Positions 60,548 to 64,000 of a stretch of 64,000 bases of DNA are shown in pieces. This stretch comes from JAEUMD01 sp036768475 (GTDB lineage: Bacteria > Pseudomonadota > Alphaproteobacteria > Rhizobiales > Hyphomicrobiaceae): NCBI GenBank assembly GCA_036768475.1, contig DAIPMW010000002.1, positions 334,727 through 398,726 of the forward strand, read 5' to 3'. Position 1 is the first letter of the stretch, and each line of letters begins with the position of its first letter. The position numbers were made by a program, and so were the translations under genes. The notes below the pieces were generated by a model. It was not told where the DNA came from and did not search any database. It saw nothing but the letters and a program-made list of their open reading frames with translations.

Positions 60548-60877
60548 ATGAGTGGCAAGACGTTGACACGCGCCGATCTGGCTGAAGCCCTGGTGCGCAA
60601 GGTGGGACTGCCCCGCAATGAATCTCAGGAACTGGTGGAGCTTGTCCTGAGCGAGATTTCCGGCACGCTGGCACAGGGCGAGCACGTCAAGCTGTCGTCG
60701 TTCGGATCATTCGGCATCCGCGAGAAAGGCGAGCGCGTTGGCCGCAACCCGAAAACCGGGCAGGAAGTGCCGATCACGCCGCGCCGTGTGCTTGTGTTCC
60801 GCGCTTCGAACATCATGAAGGACAAGATCAACGAGGGCCGCTCCAAGGGTTCGCCTGCAGACAACGGGCCGGCCTAG
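60548..60877 (+). CDS. ihfA: Integration host factor subunit alpha
   Basis: The 109-residue protein matches IhfA: TLTRADLAEALVRKVGLPRNESQELVE, KLSSFGSFGIREKGERVGRNPKTG and EVPITPRRVLVFRASNIMKDKIN. With IhfB it bends DNA at specific sites. The Pro that intercalates into DNA lies in GRNPKTG. The TAG stop (60875-60877) is the first three bases of repeat copy 4. It precedes the MerR gene, a conserved pair in alphaproteobacteria. Confidence 0.97.
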   Translation: MSGKTLTRADLAEALVRKVGLPRNESQELVELVLSEISGTLAQGEHVKLSSFGSFGIREKGERVGRNPKTGQEVPITPRRVLVFRASNIMKDKINEGRSKGSPADNGPA

Positions 60878-60976
60878 AGCATGTTTAGCTGAGTGTGCAG
60901 CGGTTCAGCGTGAAAAACATGCTCAAAACAAAGAGTTGGGTCGTGCTCATGTTTCCATCAAACATGACGATCTGGA
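60875..60976 (+). repeat. Dispersed two-hairpin repeat, copy 4
   Basis: Hairpin A is GAGCATGTTT / AAACATGCTC, perfect, around the core GTGTGCAGCGGTTCAGC. Hairpin B has CATGTTT / AAACATG arms and outer TCGT / ACGA. The element starts at the ihfA stop codon. Confidence 0.85.
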
Positions 60977-61395
60977 GCCTGACCGGCTGAGACTAAAGCG
61001 CTCAAGTGTCCCGGCGAAGGGCGTTAATCAGACTTTAGCTGCAGCCACACTCTTCATTGACGGCGGCGCATCATGGGAGGGGGAGCGACATTGCACAGTT
61101 GGCAGATGTTGCGGTTTATAGTTGCAGCACCGGGCGCATGTTTCCGGTGTCTCGGGCGCGGGGCGGTTTTTTAGGCATTTGATTTGTCGGTTGCCTCCAG
61201 CCGTGCGGGCGGGACGCGGGTGCCGTTTGTAAGAGAGCTGGTTTTGAAGCGGTGATGATCGCCAATGGGCGGTAACGCGGGGAGAGGCGCAACGGCCTTG
61301 AATATCGACGAAAAGTGCCCCGTCCTGAATCAGGGTTAGCATCGAGAGGTCAGTCAGCAGCGAAGCATCAAAAGTCAGAGCGCAAGAGGGCGGCA
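60977..61395. other. Intergenic region before the MerR gene
   Basis: With repeat copy 4 it makes a gap of 518 bases. CACCGG (61128-61133) / CCGGTG (61144-61149) form a hairpin, and a run of six T lies at 61167-61172; the 17-base distance is too long for a standard terminator. No gene or known RNA was recognised. Confidence 0.45.
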
Positions 61396-61995
61396 ATGGC
61401 GAAAGCGGCAGAAGCATTCCGGACCATCTCCGAGGTGGCCGAGGAACTGAACCTGCACAAGCACGTGCTTAGGTTCTGGGAAGTCAAATTCCCGCAGATC
61501 AAACCGATGAAGCGTGGCGGTGGGCGACGCTATTACCGTCCTGCGGACATGGAGTTGCTGCGCGGCATACGCCACCTGCTTCACGCTGAGGGCTACACGA
61601 TCAAGGGCGTGCAGAAGATCTTGCGTGAACGCGGTATCGATGCCGTCAAGAGCGTCGGCTCCGAGGTGGAGTCCGGCGCCAAGGCGGGTACGGCGCCTGC
61701 TCCGTTATCATCGCGCGAGCGCGGCGACAGTGCTGCCGGTCCGGCTTCCCCATCGCGTGTTCCGGCAAAGGCGGATCACGTCAGCAATGCGACCCAGGCG
61801 GCGCCGGCAAGTGTGCCCGCAACGCCATCGCCCCGTTCGATAAGCACGTCGGCTGAGGCAAGCCGCACCAGGGATATTGCCAAGGTGATCGCCGAATTGC
61901 AGGAATGTCGCGCCATCCTGATGGGTGCGCCGCCGATGCAATCGGGCGATACTGAGGCCGCCAAGTCGAAGCGGGTGGTGGGCGCGGCCGGTTGA
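61396..61995 (+). CDS. MerR family transcriptional regulator
   Basis: The 199-residue protein has an N-terminal MerR winged helix: FRTISEVAEELNLHKHVLRFWEVKFPQIKPMKRGGGRRYYRPADMELLRGIRHLLHAEGYTIKGVQKILRERG (about 9-80). The rest is a Pro/Ala-rich linker and a short amphipathic end (RDIAKVIAELQECRAILMG). No Cys metal-binding motif is seen, so it is not a metal sensor of the classic kind. This ihfA-MerR pair is conserved in alphaproteobacteria; its targets are not known to me. ATG 61396 is chosen because the upstream in-frame codons are not conserved in character. Confidence 0.88.
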   Translation: MAKAAEAFRTISEVAEELNLHKHVLRFWEVKFPQIKPMKRGGGRRYYRPADMELLRGIRHLLHAEGYTIKGVQKILRERGIDAVKSVGSEVESGAKAGTAPAPLSSRERGDSAAGPASPSRVPAKADHVSNATQAAPASVPATPSPRSISTSAEASRTRDIAKVIAELQECRAILMGAPPMQSGDTEAAKSKRVVGAAG

Positions 61996-62048
61996 GTCTC
62001 CTCGCTGGCGGTTTCGTCGTGCGCCTCACCGCAAGGGGAGTGCGATTT

Positions 62049-62876
62049 TTGGTTGAAGTCTGGCTGGTCGAGCTGGAGCAGGCCGCAGCAGCCCTCGAGG
62101 CCGAAGAACGGCGGCGGCCGCGTCTAGATCCCGATGACCTGAAGCGCATTGCGGAATTGAACCACGATGAGCTGCGGCTCCAGCGGCGGCTGTCGATGAT
62201 TGCGTTGCGCGTGCTGATCGCCGCGTTCACCGGCAGCGACCGCGTCGCCCGCGCCCCCTTCGTGCGCCTGCCCGGTGGCAAGCCGGTGTTGCCGGGTGCG
62301 TCCGTCTCGTTCAGCGTTTCGCATGCCGCGGGACGCGCCCTCATCGCCCTCTCATCGGGAGCTTCTGTCGGTGTCGATATCGAGCGGCAGCGTACTCTGC
62401 GCATGCCGGCGCGGCGGCAGGCAGACTTGATCGAGGCCGCACGCGCCTTGCCGCTCGTCCCCAACGCCGCGGTGCGGCAGGACACGCGGACGCAACACGA
62501 GGGTAACGTGCCGGCACGTGATCCCGTTCTTAGCGCCTGGGTGAGGCTGGAGGCGCTGGCGAAGCTGGACGGGGTCGGCATGGGGCGGCTCTTGACTGCC
62601 GCAGGCGTGTTGGGGCGCCGCGCCGGGATAGGGGGCGAAAGCGCCGGGGAGCACGCGAGGTCGGCGACACCGGCCAGTTCTGCAACGCCGGACTGGCCAG
62701 GCGAGCTGGTCGAAACAGGCGTTGCGGTTGTGGACCTCGCTCTGCCCGCCGATGCGTCGTCGGGCGATCCCTGGTATGCGGCATTGGCCGCGCCCGCCGC
62801 GCTCTTGCAGCCGAGGGGCCCAGATGTGCGCCCGCTGCCGCTCAAACCTGAAGACCTGGCGCGTCTGACGCCCTGA
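62049..62876 (+). CDS. 4'-phosphopantetheinyl transferase superfamily protein (Sfp type)
   Basis: The protein has about 275 residues from TTG 62049, which has AAGGGGAG upstream; an overlapping TTG at 61992 is the alternative. The Sfp-type motifs are all visible: GGKPVLPGASVSFSVSHAAG (SH at 91-92), SVGVDIERQ (Asp110, Glu112, the Mg site) and W164-x3-E168-x3-K172 in AWVRLEALAKLDGVGMG. Such enzymes move phosphopantetheine from CoA to carrier proteins. A long Ala/Ser/Gly insertion of about 60 residues separates W-E-K from the C-terminal part. Neighbouring plsX and fabH suggest a fatty acid-type carrier protein as partner; that is inference. The end is followed by tRNA-Pro. Confidence 0.85.
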   Translation: MVEVWLVELEQAAAALEAEERRRPRLDPDDLKRIAELNHDELRLQRRLSMIALRVLIAAFTGSDRVARAPFVRLPGGKPVLPGASVSFSVSHAAGRALIALSSGASVGVDIERQRTLRMPARRQADLIEAARALPLVPNAAVRQDTRTQHEGNVPARDPVLSAWVRLEALAKLDGVGMGRLLTAAGVLGRRAGIGGESAGEHARSATPASSATPDWPGELVETGVAVVDLALPADASSGDPWYAALAAPAALLQPRGPDVRPLPLKPEDLARLTP

Positions 62877-62990
62877 AATCCCGTCCTGCCGCTCAAATCT
62901 GGTTCGACAGACAACTTCAGGAGCAATGAGTAAGCCGTGGGATTGGTGATTGACCCCTGCGGCGCTGCCGTGCAAAAGAGGCGTCTCAAT

Positions 62991-63068
62991 CGGAGCGTAG
63001 CGCAGCCTGGTTAGCGCACCAGTCTGGGGGACTGGGGGTCGGGAGTTCAAATCTCCCCGCTCCGACCA
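62991..63068 (+). tRNA. tRNA-Pro (anticodon GGG), CCA encoded
   Basis: A full cloverleaf is readable: acceptor CGGAGCG / CGCTCCG, D stem GCGC / GCGC, anticodon stem CCAGT / ACTGG around CTGGGGG (anticodon GGG), T arm GGGAG-TTCAAAT-CTCCC, discriminator A and encoded CCA at 63066-63068. It reads codon CCC (and CCU). Confidence 0.97.
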
Positions 63069-63186
63069 ATAATTACAAGGGGTTAGATGGTTTCTAGCCG
63101 CCCCATATACCCCCTGCAAACCAGTAGCAAACATTCTGGTGGGCATCGATAACCGAGTTCCGCGTAGCAACTCCAAGGAGTGCCAC

Positions 63187-63399
63187 ATGGCTCGGAAGAC
63201 ACGCCATCGGCCTGCATCTAGCCCAGTGACGATCACGCACCTCGGCAAAGAGTACCGGGGCAGCTACTACGTCGAGCACGGCTGCGTCACCGTACAGTAT
63301 GAACTGGCGGAGAAGTCCACTCAGCTTGGCGGGCACACTCATTACCCCGAACAGCTTGCCAAGCTGCTGCTAAGCGAAATGGTCCGTGGCCTACCTTGA
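63187..63399 (+). CDS. Small hypothetical protein behind tRNA-Pro
   Basis: The 70-residue protein begins MARKTRHRPASSPVTITHLGKEYRGSYYVEHGCVTVQYEL and ends LAKLLLSEMVRGLP. A clean AAGGAG seven bases ahead of the ATG supports it. The YRGSYYVEHGCVTVQY segment looks like a small beta-sheet unit; no named domain is recognised. Base composition is lower in GC than the core genes. It may belong to an island starting at the tRNA. Confidence 0.65.
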   Translation: MARKTRHRPASSPVTITHLGKEYRGSYYVEHGCVTVQYELAEKSTQLGGHTHYPEQLAKLLLSEMVRGLP

Positions 63400-63430
63400 C
63401 GTTGTTCTATTTATGTTCTAGGGCCGCTTC

Positions 63431-63934
63431 ATGCATGATGCTCGCGGAGTCGCCAATTACTTCCTAGATCGCGCCCGACAGCGCGGTATGCAAGTGACGT
63501 CGATGACTCTTCTCAAGGTGCTCTACTTCGCCCACGGATGGCATCTTGCTAAATACGGGCGCCCCTTGGTGGCTCAACCGTTCGAGGCGTGGCAGCACGG
63601 CCCGGTCAATCGAGTGGTGTACGACCAAATCAAGCAATGGGGCGCGCAGCCCATTCACCGACGGCTCCAGGCGTTCGATGCAAATGCCTGTGGATATGTG
63701 GATGCGACTATCGACGTAAACGGCGAAGCAGCTCACTTTCTCAATAACATCTTCGATTACTACGCCCCTTTTCATGCGTTCAAGCTCTCAGATCTGACCC
63801 ACGAACCAGGGTCACCGTGGGACGTGATTTGGCAGGCGGCAGAAACAAAGGCAGTTCCTGGGATGATCATCCCCGACTCGCTTATAATCGAATGGTTCAG
63901 GGAGGAAGGCCAACGAGTGAAGAGAACGCAATGA
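63431..63934 (+). CDS. DUF4065 (SocA/Panacea-like) protein
   Basis: The 167-residue protein fits the SocA/GepA (DUF4065, Panacea) domain: VANYFLDRARQRGMQVTSMTLLKVLYFAHGWHLAKYGRPLVAQPFEAWQHGPVNRVVYDQIKQWG at about 6-72, with the family words LLKVLYFAH, FEAWxxGPV and later FNNIFDYY-like FLNNIFDYYAPF. Family members act as antitoxins (Caulobacter SocA delivers toxin SocB to ClpXP) or as phage-linked proteins. A toxin partner should be adjacent; the small gene upstream or a gene beyond the window are candidates. GC content is lower than the core genome, suggesting acquisition. Confidence 0.85.
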   Translation: MHDARGVANYFLDRARQRGMQVTSMTLLKVLYFAHGWHLAKYGRPLVAQPFEAWQHGPVNRVVYDQIKQWGAQPIHRRLQAFDANACGYVDATIDVNGEAAHFLNNIFDYYAPFHAFKLSDLTHEPGSPWDVIWQAAETKAVPGMIIPDSLIIEWFREEGQRVKRTQ

Positions 63935-63946
63935 GGGAATGAATGG

Positions 63947-64000
63947 CTAAGGAACCTCTGAACAACCCGCCGATCATGGCATGCTGATGCCCTTGATTCG
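63947..64000 (+). mobile_element. Possible insertion-sequence end at the window edge
   Basis: The sequence CTAA (63947-63950) followed by GGAACCTCTGAACAACCC resembles an IS5-type left end with its 4-base CTAA target, as far as I can remember such ends. No transposase frame is inside the window, and the element would continue beyond it. Treat as a hint only. Confidence 0.25.

Noticed and set aside
61028..61417. 129-codon minus-strand frame before the MerR gene
   Set aside because: The product is rich in Pro, Ser and Arg without any motif, and it runs across the hairpin and T-run region; no convincing start.
1..64000. CRISPR array, prophage or defence island
   Set aside because: No regularly spaced short repeats, no phage structural genes and no cas or restriction genes were seen; the only accessory-looking DNA is the last kilobase.

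Overview
The window is high-GC, tightly packed chromosomal DNA of an alphaproteobacterium, most likely of the order Hyphomicrobiales (Rhizobiales). The main reasons are the gene order argS - SPOR protein - nagZ - scpA - scpB - tatABC - serS - surE - NlpD/DipM-like lipoprotein - DUF815 ATPase - yajC - secD - secF, the order bamE / CBP3 chaperone / DUF177 / plsX / fabH / ihfA / MerR, a periplasmic ExoR-like regulator, TrmFO, and a dispersed palindromic repeat built like the rhizobial intergenic elements. The glycine decarboxylase P-protein is split into two genes. I cannot name the genus from sequence alone.

Layout. 1-3 kb: end of valS, a small basic DUF3008 protein, and a leftward pair of membrane proteins (DUF898 and an M48 peptidase). 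3.6-7.5 kb: ilvD with an overlapping exoR-like gene, then xth. 7.5-24 kb: erpA, dgt-like gene, argS, cell envelope and division genes (SPOR protein, nagZ), chromosome segregation genes (scpA, scpB), a stand-alone ABC ATPase, the Tat operon, serS, surE and an NlpD/DipM-like lipoprotein. 24-30.5 kb: DUF815 ATPase, the accessory Sec machinery, and relatives of two mitochondrial complex I assembly factors (Mth938/NDUFAF3 and squalene-phytoene synthase-like/NDUFAF6) around a small membrane protein. 30.5-38.6 kb: a large secreted SGNH-type protein, a two-ACT-domain protein, and the leftward glycine cleavage operon gcvT-gcvH-gcvPA-gcvPB behind a tandem glycine riboswitch. 38.8-45.6 kb: ArnT-like glycosyltransferase, trmFO, a lipoprotein with a C/H/D arrangement, a DUF2157/GDYXXLXY membrane pair and a small secreted Cys protein. 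45.8-57 kb: hppA, recG, sdhE, mfd, an L,D-transpeptidase, bamE. 56.8-63 kb: CBP3-type chaperone, DUF177, plsX, fabH, ihfA, a MerR regulator, an Sfp-type phosphopantetheinyl transferase and tRNA-Pro(GGG). 63.1-64 kb: two accessory-looking genes (one with a SocA/Panacea DUF4065 domain) and a possible insertion-sequence end, suggesting that a genomic island begins behind the tRNA.

How the parts fit. Most genes are housekeeping: envelope assembly and remodelling, protein export (Sec and Tat), fatty acid/phospholipid initiation, DNA repair and respiratory chain biogenesis. Assembly factors for complexes I, II and III all lie in this window. The most distinctive non-coding structure is a repeat of about 105 bp made of two hairpins, present in four copies; two copies supply the stop codon of the gene before them and one lies inside the glycine cleavage operon. 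I found no CRISPR array, prophage or defence island, and no clearly new multi-gene system. The best leads are the repeat family, the complex I-linked membrane protein, the ExoR-like protein with an extra tail, and the uncharacterised secreted proteins.
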